Below, piece by piece: positions 1 to 7,685 of a stretch of DNA of 64,000 nucleotides (positions within the stretch are counted from its first letter, which is position 1; every line of letters begins with the position of its first letter). The stretch lies in assembly GCF_023921125.1 (NCBI RefSeq), contig NZ_CP099466.1:620001-684000 (forward strand). The letters run 5' to 3'. The notes under the pieces were generated by a model. It did no database searches, was not told the DNA's origin, and worked only from the letters and a program-made list of their open reading frames with translations. Origin of the DNA: Arthrobacter caoxuetaonis (lineage in GTDB: Bacteria > Actinomycetota > Actinomycetes > Actinomycetales > Micrococcaceae). The translations under genes were made by a program, and so were the position numbers.

Positions 1-1
1 C

Positions 2-295
2 GCCACGCGGCGGGGTGTCCTGAGAAGGGACGGGCACTCCTGCGCGTATTGCGGTAAGCAGGCCTCAACCGTTGATCACGTGGTGCCGAAGTCCCGCGGG
101 GGAGAAGACAGCTGGGAGAATCTTGTGGCCTGCTGCCTGAGATGCAACAACCACAAAGGGGACAAGACGTTGAACCAGCTCGGATGGAAACTGCGCTTTA
201 CTCCCCGGCCACCCAGGGGTGCCCGGTGGCAGATCCGTGAGCTGGAGCAGCCCGCAGCCCAGTGGAATCCCTTCCTCGGCGATACGGCAGCCTAG
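2..295 (+). CDS. HNH endonuclease, 5' end outside window
   Basis: This is the C-terminal 97 codons of an HNH nuclease whose start lies left of the window. The frame opens with ATRRGVLRRDGHSCAYCGKQ, carrying the first zinc knuckle CAYC. The DHVVPKSRGG core follows, with the catalytic His and the family Gly pair, and then NLVACCLRCNNHKGD with the second CxxC and the terminal N/H residues. All parts of the McrA-like HNH fold are therefore present and intact. The tail PRPPRGARWQIRELE resembles the C terminus of free-standing actinobacterial HNH proteins of about 165 aa. Its physiological role is unknown. The stop codon overlaps the proposed GTG start of mobA. Confidence 0.85.
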   Translation, partial: ATRRGVLRRDGHSCAYCGKQASTVDHVVPKSRGGEDSWENLVACCLRCNNHKGDKTLNQLGWKLRFTPRPPRGARWQIRELEQPAAQWNPFLGDTAA

Positions 296-945
296 TGGCA
301 CTGCCGGAACCGCCCCCGCCTGCCTATGACGCCGTCGTCCTGGCCGGCGGACGCTCCTCCCGGTTGGGGGGTGTGCCCAAGGCGGAGCTGGTCCTCGGGG
401 AAAACAGCCTGCTTGAAATCACCCTCGACGCCGCTGCCGGAGCCCGCGAAATAGCCGTCGCCGGACCTGACCGGCTGGAATCAATGCTGCTTAGGCACGG
501 GGATAACTGCGTTCGCGTCCGTGAGGATCCTCCGTTCGCAGGCCCGGCCGCGGCAGTCGGCGCCGCCCTCACGGTGCTTGACCAGCGGTCCGCTGCCCGC
601 GGCCGCCCTGCGCCGGAATGGATACTGGTGCTGGCCTGCGACATGCCCGGCGTGGCCCGTGCAGTTCCCGCCCTGGTCGCTGAAGCCGCCCGGGATCCCC
701 GAGACTCCCTCATGGCAGTCGATGCAAGGGGCAAGGCGCAACCGCTGGCGGCACTGTACCGGAGCGCCGAGCTGCGGCGCTGCGTGGCAGCGCGTCCGGA
801 GGGACTGGAGAATCTGTCAATGTTCAGCCTGCTTGCTAGGGTGCAGTGGAGAGAGGTCGCCGTTCCAGCGGGAAGTACCGCGGACGTGGACACCTGGGAG
901 GATGCCGGAAGATGGGGCATCAGCCCGGGTAACCGCACCGCCTGA
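295..945 (+). CDS. mobA: Molybdenum cofactor guanylyltransferase MobA-like
   Basis: This 216-aa nucleotidyltransferase would attach GMP from GTP to molybdopterin to form the MGD cofactor used by the neighbouring oxidoreductase. The signature loop LAGGRSSRLGG (residues 16-26) is followed by the conserved Lys in VPKAEL. Further on come EDPPFAGPAAAVGAAL, the metal-binding Asp in LACDMPGV, and a C-terminal DVDTWED, the MobA/MobB-type DxDTxxD ending. I chose GTG 295, which overlaps the upstream TAG; GTG 262 is in frame but would run inside the HNH gene. No strong ribosome binding site is visible, so translation may be coupled. CTP:molybdopterin cytidylyltransferase (MocA) is a less likely alternative. 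Confidence 0.85.
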   Translation: MALPEPPPPAYDAVVLAGGRSSRLGGVPKAELVLGENSLLEITLDAAAGAREIAVAGPDRLESMLLRHGDNCVRVREDPPFAGPAAAVGAALTVLDQRSAARGRPAPEWILVLACDMPGVARAVPALVAEAARDPRDSLMAVDARGKAQPLAALYRSAELRRCVAARPEGLENLSMFSLLARVQWREVAVPAGSTADVDTWEDAGRWGISPGNRTA

Positions 946-988
946 AACCTGCTGCTTCCGGTGCTACGCGACGGACAAAGGAGCCACT

Positions 989-1270
989 ATGGGAACCCAG
1001 CAGCAGCAACTTGAAGCTTGGACGCAGCGCCTGCTGCAGTCCTTGGAGCTCGAAGGCACAGAGGTGGACATCGACGCGGTCCTCGACTTGGCCGCAGCAG
1101 CAGCACACAACGTCGTGCGGCCTGCTGCACCGCTCACCACCTTCGTCGCCGGGCTGGCCGCCGGCCTGGCTGCGGGAAGCGGGCAGGCTGATGAGGCACT
1201 CGCCATGCGGGCAGCTATCCGGGCAGCCCAGCGTGAATGCGACGCCGCCGGGACGCAGGAGCAGAAGTGA
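989..1270 (+). CDS. DUF6457 family small protein
   Basis: This 93-aa alanine-rich, mainly helical protein has no signal peptide. It starts at ATG 989 after AAAGGAG (977-983, spacing 5). The LEAWTQRLLQSLEL opening and the central ALDLAAAAAHNVVRPAAPLT-like region match the DUF6457 family, which in actinobacteria is typically encoded between mobA and moeA. The biochemical role is unknown; position suggests an accessory function in molybdenum cofactor insertion. Its TGA overlaps the GTG start of moeA (GTGA), so the two are probably translationally coupled. Confidence 0.75.
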   Translation: MGTQQQQLEAWTQRLLQSLELEGTEVDIDAVLDLAAAAAHNVVRPAAPLTTFVAGLAAGLAAGSGQADEALAMRAAIRAAQRECDAAGTQEQK

Positions 1271-2559
1271 ACGGCGCCGCACCCCTCATTCTGCCGCTGC
1301 AGCCGAACACTTCCTGGGAACAGGCACGGCGGGCTTCCCACGCCGCGGCCCGGCCGCTGCCGTTTGAGACGGTCCCGCTGGCTGAAGCACTTGGCCAGAC
1401 ACTTGCCTCCGACGCCGTTGCCCTCCAGCCCGTGCCGCACTACCCGTCGTCCGCCATGGATGGCTGGGCCGTGGCCGGAGCACCGCCGTGGACGCTTGTG
1501 ACGGCCGAAGAGCCCGAACATGAGCGCTGGCAGATCCACCGCGAATCGGGCCGCCGTCCGCTGCAGCGGGGACAGGCCGTGCCGATCCTGACAGGTGGAC
1601 TGATTCCGGCCGGAGGAGAAGCGGTGCTGCGTTCCGAAAACGGGGTGCTGCGTCCCGGGGATCCCCAGACCATCGTTCCGGGGCCTTCTGCCCGGGCTGA
1701 CGAACCGCGGCCCGGTGAACACATCCGCCCGGCGGGGGAGGAAGCAGCAGCAGAAGAAACCACGATCCCCGCGGGGACGGTGCTGAACCCGGCCCACATC
1801 GCGCTGGCTGCGGTCTGCGGCCATGACACGCTGCCAGTGCTGCGGGCCCCACGGGTTTCGCTGCTGTTCACCGGGGACGAAGTCATCGAGTTCGGCCTGC
1901 CGGACTCCGGTCAGGTGCGGGACACCTTCGGCCCCCAGCTTCCGCAGCTGGTGGAAATGCTCGGCGGCAGGATTGATGCCGTGCGGCGGCTTCCGGACCG
2001 GCTGGAGGACGTCGTCGCGGCGCTGAGCACCGATGCTGTGGACGAAGCGTCCCTGGCGATGTCCTCCGGCGATGTGCTGGTGACCACCGGCGGCACGGGA
2101 ACATCAGAGGCGGACCATTTGCGCCGCGCGCTGGAGTCCGTCGACGCAGAGCTGCTGATAGACGGCATCGCGATGCGTCCGGGCCACCCCACCCTGCTGG
2201 CACGCCTTCCCGACGGCCGGTTTGTGGTTGCCCTGCCGGGCAACCCCCTGGCCGCGATGATGGCGGTGTTCACGGTCCTGGAGCCGCTGCTTGACGGGCT
2301 TCGCGGCGCAGCGGCGGCACCGGAGCGCCATGTGCTGGCAGGGGTCAGCATCGACCCGATGCCGGGCAAGACCCGCCTGGTGCCGTGCCGCATCCAGGAC
2401 GGGCGTGCCATGCCCTCGCAGTACTACCGCTCAGGCATGCTGCGGGGACTGGCCGACGCTGACGCCGTGATGGTGGTACCCGAAGGCGGCTGCAGCCCCG
2501 ACCAGAGTATTACTGCGCTGCCGCTGCCGTGGCCGGTGAAGCAGGCTCCAACCGGATAA
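1267..2559 (+). CDS. moeA: Molybdopterin molybdenumtransferase MoeA
   Basis: This 430-aa MoeA/Glp-family enzyme ligates molybdate to adenylylated molybdopterin. Visible family blocks in order are HYPSSAMDGWAV near residues 58-69, LTGGLIPAGGEAVL, LFTGDEVIEFG, the MoCF-fold nucleotide loop VTTGGTGTSEADHL, and MRPGHPT followed by ALPGNPLAAM. Length is usual for the family. The GTG start (1267) overlaps the previous stop and is preceded by AGGAG near 1257-1261. The 3' end overlaps the convergent oxidoreductase gene by 50 nt, with both reading frames coding there. Confidence 0.93.
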   Translation: MNGAAPLILPLQPNTSWEQARRASHAAARPLPFETVPLAEALGQTLASDAVALQPVPHYPSSAMDGWAVAGAPPWTLVTAEEPEHERWQIHRESGRRPLQRGQAVPILTGGLIPAGGEAVLRSENGVLRPGDPQTIVPGPSARADEPRPGEHIRPAGEEAAAEETTIPAGTVLNPAHIALAAVCGHDTLPVLRAPRVSLLFTGDEVIEFGLPDSGQVRDTFGPQLPQLVEMLGGRIDAVRRLPDRLEDVVAALSTDAVDEASLAMSSGDVLVTTGGTGTSEADHLRRALESVDAELLIDGIAMRPGHPTLLARLPDGRFVVALPGNPLAAMMAVFTVLEPLLDGLRGAAAAPERHVLAGVSIDPMPGKTRLVPCRIQDGRAMPSQYYRSGMLRGLADADAVMVVPEGGCSPDQSITALPLPWPVKQAPTG

Positions 2560-4870
2560 TCACCGATTTCGATGTGGGGGTGCCGCTGACGTCAGCAACC
2601 GAGTCCAGCGGCACCAGCACATTGGCCTCCGGGTAGTACGCGGCGGCACAGCCCACAGGGGTGTTGTAGGCGACCGCACGGAAGCTCTCGGCGCGCCGCT
2701 CCACCCCATCCTCGTACTCCGAGACCATGTCCACCAGGTCACCGTCCTTGAGTCCGGCCGCCGCCAGATCGGCGGCATTGACGAAGACGACCCTCCGCCC
2801 GCCGTAAATGCCCCGGTAACGGTCATCCTTGGCATACACCGTGGTGTTGTACTGGTCGTGCGCACGCAGGGTCTGCAGGATGAGGCGGCCCTCGGGCACC
2901 TTGGGGTACTGCAGTTCATTCGCCGTGAATCGGGCCTTGCCCGTCGCAGTGGCAAACTTCCTGCCGTCACGGGGGCCGTTGGGAAGCACAAAACCTCCGC
3001 CGCCCCGCTTGATCTTGGACTCGAAGCCCTCGAACCCGGGAATGACGTTCTCGATGTGGCGGCGGATCACGGAGTAGTCCGCACGGGCAGCCAGCCAGTC
3101 CAGCTGCGGGGCGTTGTTCCGGAAGGGCGCTTTGGTCCCGGTGAAAAGCCGTTCCGCGAGTTCGCTGACGATCGCAACCTCGGAGCGGACCTGCGGGCCG
3201 GGCGGGTCCAGCCGCCCCTGGGATGCGTGGACGGCGCTCATCGAGTCTTCCACAGTGACCCGCTGGTCCCCGCCGGCCTGCGTGTCGCGGTCGGTACGGC
3301 CCAGGGCCGGAAGGATGAGGGCCCTGGTGCCATGGACCAGGTGCGACTTGTTCAGCTTGGTGGAGACCTGGACCGTCAGCGCCGTGTTGCGCAGGGCATC
3401 CTCCGTGACCAGGGAATCCGGGGTCGCGCGGATGAAGTTGCCGCCCATGGCCATGAACACGCGGACCTTCGAATCCCGCATGGCACGGATCGCGTTGACG
3501 GTGTCGAAGCCGTGGCGGCGCGGGGACTGGAATCCGAATTCGTCGTCGAGCCGGTCGTGGAAAACTTCCGGCATGCGCTCGAAGATTCCCATGGTTCGGT
3601 CACCCTGGACGTTGGAATGTCCGCGCACCGGGCACACTCCGGCTCCCGGACGGCCGACGTTGCCCTGAAGCAGCAGGACGTTAACGATGTCGCGCAGCAT
3701 CGGTACGGAATGCTTGTGCTGCGTCAGACCCATGGCCCAGCACACCACGGTGGATTTCGATGCGGTCAGGCGGGCGCCGGTGGCTTCGATCTGTGCGCGG
3801 GTCAGGCCGCTGGCAAAGCAGATTTCATCCCAGCTGGTCCGGCGGAGTTCGGCAAGGTACGCGTCCAGCCCGTCTGTGTAGGACTTGATGAAGGCATGGT
3901 CGAACACGTTCCCGTGCTCTTCCTCCTGCTCGAGCAGGTATTTGCCGAGTCCCTGGAAGAGCGCCTGGTCCCCGCCCAGACGAATCTGGAGGAAGTCGTC
4001 GGCGAGCTGGGTTCCGCCGCCGAACTTGGTGCCGAGGATGCCCGACGCCGTCTGCGGGTTGTCGAAACGCAGCAGTCCCGCTTCCGGCAGGGGATTCACC
4101 GCGATGATGGTCGCGCCGTTCTTCTTGGCCCGTTCCAGGGCGGTCAGCATCCGGGGGTGGTTGGTGCCGGGATTCTGGCCGGCCACGATGATCAGGTCCG
4201 AGCCCTGCACATCGTCCAGGCTGACGGTGCCCTTTCCCACGCCCAGGGTTTCGGTCAGCGCCGAGCCGGAGGATTCATGGCACATGTTCGAGCAGTCGGG
4301 CAGGTTATTGGTTCCGATGCCCCGGACCATGAGCTGGTAGAGGAACGCGGCCTCGTTGGATGTCCGTCCCGAGGTATAGAACACTGCCTGGTCGGGGGAA
4401 TCCATGGCGCCGAGTTCCTCGACGATCAGGTCATAGGCAGCGTCCCAGCTGATGGGGCGGTAATGGGTGTCACCGGCCTCGAGCACCATGGGGTCAGTGA
4501 GCCGGCCCTGCTGGCCCAGCCAGTAGTCGTCCATCTCCAGCATCTCGGCCACGGAGTGCTCAGCGAAGAACTCCGGCGGAACCCGGCGCTTCGTGGCTTC
4601 TTCGGCTACGGCCTTGGCCCCGTTCTCGCAGAACTCTGCGGCATGCCGCTTGTCTCCTTCAGGCCAGGCGCAGCCGGGGCAGTCAAAGCCCTTCTTCTGG
4701 TTGACGTTCATGAGGGTCTGCGCGCTGCGGAGCGCACCCATCTGGTCGAAGGAAATACGCAGGGAATTGATGACGGCCGGAAGGCCGACGGCATGGGTCT
4801 TGGGTTCACCCACCCGCAGTTCGGATTCGTCGATTCCGTTCTTCGGAGCCTTGCTTGGCACAGCCACCAC
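2510..4870 (-). CDS. FdhF/YdeP-family molybdopterin oxidoreductase
   Basis: This 786-aa protein belongs to the formate-dehydrogenase-alpha-like (YdeP) branch of the DMSO-reductase superfamily. Near the N terminus it has CPGCAWP (Cys64, Cys67) and a later Cys81. A full four-Cys [4Fe-4S] motif is not evident, as in this branch. The residue that aligns with selenocysteine in FdhF looks to be Cys in NMCHESSGSALTETLG. Downstream are the MGD-binding blocks GQNPGTNHPRML, AMGLTQHKHS, GNVGRPGAGVCPVRGHSNVQG and a C-terminal molydopterin-dinucleotide domain. The start is GTG 4870 with GAGGAC just upstream. No signal peptide is seen, so it is probably cytoplasmic. fdhD is divergent. The electron donor is unknown: formate is plausible but not proven. 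Confidence 0.88.
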   Translation of the reverse strand: MVAVPSKAPKNGIDESELRVGEPKTHAVGLPAVINSLRISFDQMGALRSAQTLMNVNQKKGFDCPGCAWPEGDKRHAAEFCENGAKAVAEEATKRRVPPEFFAEHSVAEMLEMDDYWLGQQGRLTDPMVLEAGDTHYRPISWDAAYDLIVEELGAMDSPDQAVFYTSGRTSNEAAFLYQLMVRGIGTNNLPDCSNMCHESSGSALTETLGVGKGTVSLDDVQGSDLIIVAGQNPGTNHPRMLTALERAKKNGATIIAVNPLPEAGLLRFDNPQTASGILGTKFGGGTQLADDFLQIRLGGDQALFQGLGKYLLEQEEEHGNVFDHAFIKSYTDGLDAYLAELRRTSWDEICFASGLTRAQIEATGARLTASKSTVVCWAMGLTQHKHSVPMLRDIVNVLLLQGNVGRPGAGVCPVRGHSNVQGDRTMGIFERMPEVFHDRLDDEFGFQSPRRHGFDTVNAIRAMRDSKVRVFMAMGGNFIRATPDSLVTEDALRNTALTVQVSTKLNKSHLVHGTRALILPALGRTDRDTQAGGDQRVTVEDSMSAVHASQGRLDPPGPQVRSEVAIVSELAERLFTGTKAPFRNNAPQLDWLAARADYSVIRRHIENVIPGFEGFESKIKRGGGGFVLPNGPRDGRKFATATGKARFTANELQYPKVPEGRLILQTLRAHDQYNTTVYAKDDRYRGIYGGRRVVFVNAADLAAAGLKDGDLVDMVSEYEDGVERRAESFRAVAYNTPVGCAAAYYPEANVLVPLDSVADVSGTPTSKSVIIRLEPASPATAAAAQ

Positions 4871-4936
4871 GTCCTCATGTAAGAATTCACCTAGTCTGAA
4901 GTGAGGCCAGTCTAAGACTTATTGAGGAGCGATGGG
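4871..4936. promoter_or_regulatory. Divergent promoter region, oxidoreductase/fdhD
   Basis: This 66-nt gap separates the two divergent start codons, so both promoters must lie in it or in the coding ends. AGTCT occurs at 4893-4897 and again at 4909-4913, where it forms a small near-palindrome AGTCTaAGACT (4909-4919). The fdhD ribosome binding site GAGGAG (4924-4929) has 7-nt spacing to ATG 4937. No regulator family can be assigned. Confidence 0.4.
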
Positions 4937-5800
4937 ATGGGACGGGTTTCACGGCGTGCCCGAATTACAAGGTTCCGCATCGACGGGACGGCCAGCAAGC
5001 GCGACGACGTACTGGCCGGCGAGGAACCGCTCGAGATCCGCTTCCAGGGCCGATCCTTCACGGTGACCATGCGGACGCCGGGCGATGACTTTGACCTGGT
5101 GGCGGGCTTCCTCGTCTCCGAAGGCGTGATTTGGGAAGCCGGCCAGCTCATATCGATGCGGTACTGCGCCGGCGTCGACGAGGAAGGCCAGCAGACATTC
5201 AACGTCGTGGACGTGCAGCTGCGCCCCGGTACGGCGCTGCCGGACACGGGCATGGAACGCCACGTCTACACCTCCAGTTCCTGCGGCATCTGCGGTACGG
5301 CCTCCATTGAAGCAGTGCGAAAGTCCTCCCATTTCGATGTCGCCGACGACGGCGTGCGGGTACCCCTGGACGTGCTGGCGTCGCTGCCGGACAGGCTCCG
5401 CGGGAGCCAGGCGCTCTTCGACAAGACCGGCGGAGTGCACGCGGCCGGACTCTTCACGGCCGAGGGAGAACTGCTGTGCCTCCGCGAGGACGTTGGCAGG
5501 CACAACGCCGTCGACAAGGTGGTGGGCTGGGCGCTCCGCAACGGCCTGCTGCCGCTGCGCGGCACGGTTCTCCAGGTCTCGGGCCGGGCCTCTTTTGAAC
5601 TTGTTCAGAAAGCCCAGCTGGCAGGTATTCCGGTCCTGGCGGCGGTCTCGGCGCCGTCCTCACTGTCAGTGGAACTGGCGCGTGATGCCGGCATGACGCT
5701 TGTGGGGTTCAGCCGCGGCAATTCGCTGAACTGCTACTGCTTCCCGGAACGGATCGAAGCGCGGGCAGAGGTCGCCGCGGGCACCGGGGCGGGTTCCTAG
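4937..5800 (+). CDS. fdhD: Formate dehydrogenase accessory sulfurtransferase FdhD
   Basis: FdhD carries sulfur from a cysteine desulfurase to the molybdenum cofactor before insertion into formate-dehydrogenase-type enzymes. The 287-aa product has the active-site loop SSCGICGTASIEAV with the two transfer cysteines. It also has REDVGRHNAVDKVVGWAL and VSGRASFELVQKA, both hallmark blocks. I chose ATG 4937 because it follows GAGGAG; TTG 4922 is the longer in-frame alternative. Its placement divergent from the YdeP-type oxidoreductase suggests that enzyme is its client. The end overlaps the convergent kinase gene by 4 nt. Confidence 0.95.
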   Translation: MGRVSRRARITRFRIDGTASKRDDVLAGEEPLEIRFQGRSFTVTMRTPGDDFDLVAGFLVSEGVIWEAGQLISMRYCAGVDEEGQQTFNVVDVQLRPGTALPDTGMERHVYTSSSCGICGTASIEAVRKSSHFDVADDGVRVPLDVLASLPDRLRGSQALFDKTGGVHAAGLFTAEGELLCLREDVGRHNAVDKVVGWALRNGLLPLRGTVLQVSGRASFELVQKAQLAGIPVLAAVSAPSSLSVELARDAGMTLVGFSRGNSLNCYCFPERIEARAEVAAGTGAGS

Positions 5801-7467
5801 CCGCTGGGCAGCAGTACTTCGACGCAGGTGCCCTCGCCCACGGCGGAGTCAATGGTGAGCGTACCGCCGTGCTGGTGCACGATGTCCTGGACGATCGCCA
5901 GGCCCAGTCCGGTACCGGGGATGGCTGCAGCTGTGGCGTTCGACGCGCGGAAGAACCGTCCGAAGAGCCTGGGCAGGTCTTCAGCGGGGATGCCGATACC
6001 GGTATCCCGGACACAGATGCGCAGCATAGGAGCTTTGCCGTCCGTAACGGGAACGCGGCAGGCCTCCACATTGACCGACCCGCCGGGCGGCGTGAACTTC
6101 ACCGCGTTGGAAACCAGGTTGCTGAAGACCCGTTCAAGCTGTTCGCGGTCGCCGTCCAGGCGGAACGCCGAATCCGTCTCCTGCAGCGTGAGGCCGATAT
6201 TCCGGCTTGCAGCAGCGGGGGTCAGGGAGGCGATGACCTGATCCAGGAGTTCGCTCAGGATCAGCTCCTCCACGTCCATCCGGGGTTCCTCGGCGTCTGA
6301 GCGGGAAATGGTCAGCAGGTCGCCGATCAGGTGGTTCAGGCGGCTGGCGTTGCGGCCGACGATTTCGAGCATCTGCGCGATTTCGGGCGAGATCCCGCCG
6401 CCTGACCCGTCGAGGATGAGATCCAGGTATCCGGTGATGGATGTCAGGGGCGTGCGCAGTTCATGGTTGATCGTGGCCACGAAGTCGGTTTTCTCCCGGT
6501 CCAGCTCGCGCTGGCGGGCCAGGACGGTGCGCTGGGCCGTAATCAGGTGGCCCTGCACCAGTCCGTGGGCGAGGTTGCCGCTGACGTGCTGGATCAGTGA
6601 AAGCTCCGTGGGAGTCCAGATTCGCTCCGTGTTTTCTCCCGCCAGCCAGATGATGCCGAACGGCCGGTCCCCGTGGCCCAGGGGCACGATCACCGAGGTG
6701 CGCAGCCCGGCCTCCCGCGGAGCCGGGTGCAGGATCGGGTGCGTGTCGCATTCAGGATCCCAGTGGTCCCGCGCGGCCAGCACCCGGCCGTTTTCCCACA
6801 GCATTTCCGCTACTTCGATGGCCTGGCCCGGGTCGGGGGCCGGGATCGCGGCACGGGTTCCGGGCCGGCTCCAGGAGGTCAGCAGCTCCGGCACCCGTTC
6901 ATCGGGGAAGGTTGTCAGGGCGACGTGGTCGGCACCGAATACGCCGCCCAGACCGGAGACAACGGCGTCGGCCATGACATGGGGGTCGTTCGTGGCGCGG
7001 ACAGCAGCGGAAATGACACGCGCCTTGCCGCGCAGCAGGTTGTTCACCTCCCGGCGGCGGCGCACGGCCAGGGACTCGGCCCGGATCAGCGCCGCGCGGT
7101 AGGACAGCTCATTGCCGGCCAGCGGGCTCAGCACAAAGTCCGTGATGCCGCGCCGCACCATGTCCTCCACATCAAGGAGCTCACCCGTAGTGATGAGGAT
7201 GACAGGGGGACCGGAGCCGTCGGCACCGGGGAGCAGCCAGCTGCGCAGGTCCGGCCCTGCGGCCTCCACCGTGGCCGTGTCGACGACGGCGAGCACGGGA
7301 AGCGGAGCGTCCGGGACACTGCCGGAGGACACCGGACGCAGCCGGGCGAATGAAAGCGCTTCTTCCACTGCACTGCGCAGTGTCGTGTCGCTGACGGCAA
7401 CCAGCGCCGGCAGGTCATCGCCGGGGCTGTCGGTAGACAGCCCCTCGTGGGTCGGCGCCGTGGGCAT
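5797..7467 (-). CDS. Sensor histidine kinase with degenerate receiver-like and GAF domains
   Basis: This 556-aa soluble kinase has no transmembrane segment. Residues about 20-120 look like a receiver fold (LAVVD, then LITTGE, then TDFVLSPL). The paired acidic residues and the usual beta-5 Lys are absent, with Ser in VLSPL where Lys is normal. A GAF-like region follows (about 155-300, with SVIVPLGHGDRPFGIIWLAG). The transmitter has H-box DFVATINHELRTPLTSI, an N-box (FSNLVSNAVKFTPPGG) and G-boxes DTGIGIPAEDLPRLFGRFF and GTGLGLAIVQ. No response regulator gene is adjacent, so it is an orphan. The ligand is unknown. The end overlaps fdhD by 4 nt. Confidence 0.88.
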   Translation of the reverse strand: MPTAPTHEGLSTDSPGDDLPALVAVSDTTLRSAVEEALSFARLRPVSSGSVPDAPLPVLAVVDTATVEAAGPDLRSWLLPGADGSGPPVILITTGELLDVEDMVRRGITDFVLSPLAGNELSYRAALIRAESLAVRRRREVNNLLRGKARVISAAVRATNDPHVMADAVVSGLGGVFGADHVALTTFPDERVPELLTSWSRPGTRAAIPAPDPGQAIEVAEMLWENGRVLAARDHWDPECDTHPILHPAPREAGLRTSVIVPLGHGDRPFGIIWLAGENTERIWTPTELSLIQHVSGNLAHGLVQGHLITAQRTVLARQRELDREKTDFVATINHELRTPLTSITGYLDLILDGSGGGISPEIAQMLEIVGRNASRLNHLIGDLLTISRSDAEEPRMDVEELILSELLDQVIASLTPAAASRNIGLTLQETDSAFRLDGDREQLERVFSNLVSNAVKFTPPGGSVNVEACRVPVTDGKAPMLRICVRDTGIGIPAEDLPRLFGRFFRASNATAAAIPGTGLGLAIVQDIVHQHGGTLTIDSAVGEGTCVEVLLPSG

Positions 7468-7685
7468 AGCGGCCCTTTCACTCTGTGTTCCCGGCTGTGT
7501 GCGGGCGGTTTGAGTGTATCCCAGCGCCGGGCCTATCCCGTGGTGCAGGACACATCGTTACCTGTGTCCCCTCCGGCTGCTGCCGCGCCCGGGAATGACG
7601 CGGAAGCGGCGGCGGTTATGAACGGCAGGCACAGGGACTCCGTCGCTTAAGCTGGTAGGTGCCGCCAAGTAAGGAAGTTAGACGC
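7468..7685. promoter_or_regulatory. Divergent intergenic region with 7-bp-arm inverted repeat
   Basis: This 218-nt region lies between the kinase and the divergent ABC exporter. The only clear symmetry is GGACACA (7548-7554) and TGTGTCC (7563-7569), separated by 8 nt, which could be an operator or a weak hairpin. The exporter ribosome binding site AAGGAAG is at 7671-7677. I see no additional gene here. Confidence 0.3.

Noticed and set aside
2858..4882. 674-aa open frame antisense to the molybdopterin oxidoreductase
   Set aside because: It is a shadow frame in GC-rich DNA opposite a well-conserved gene; its product has no domain and an unnatural His/Arg/Gly-rich composition.
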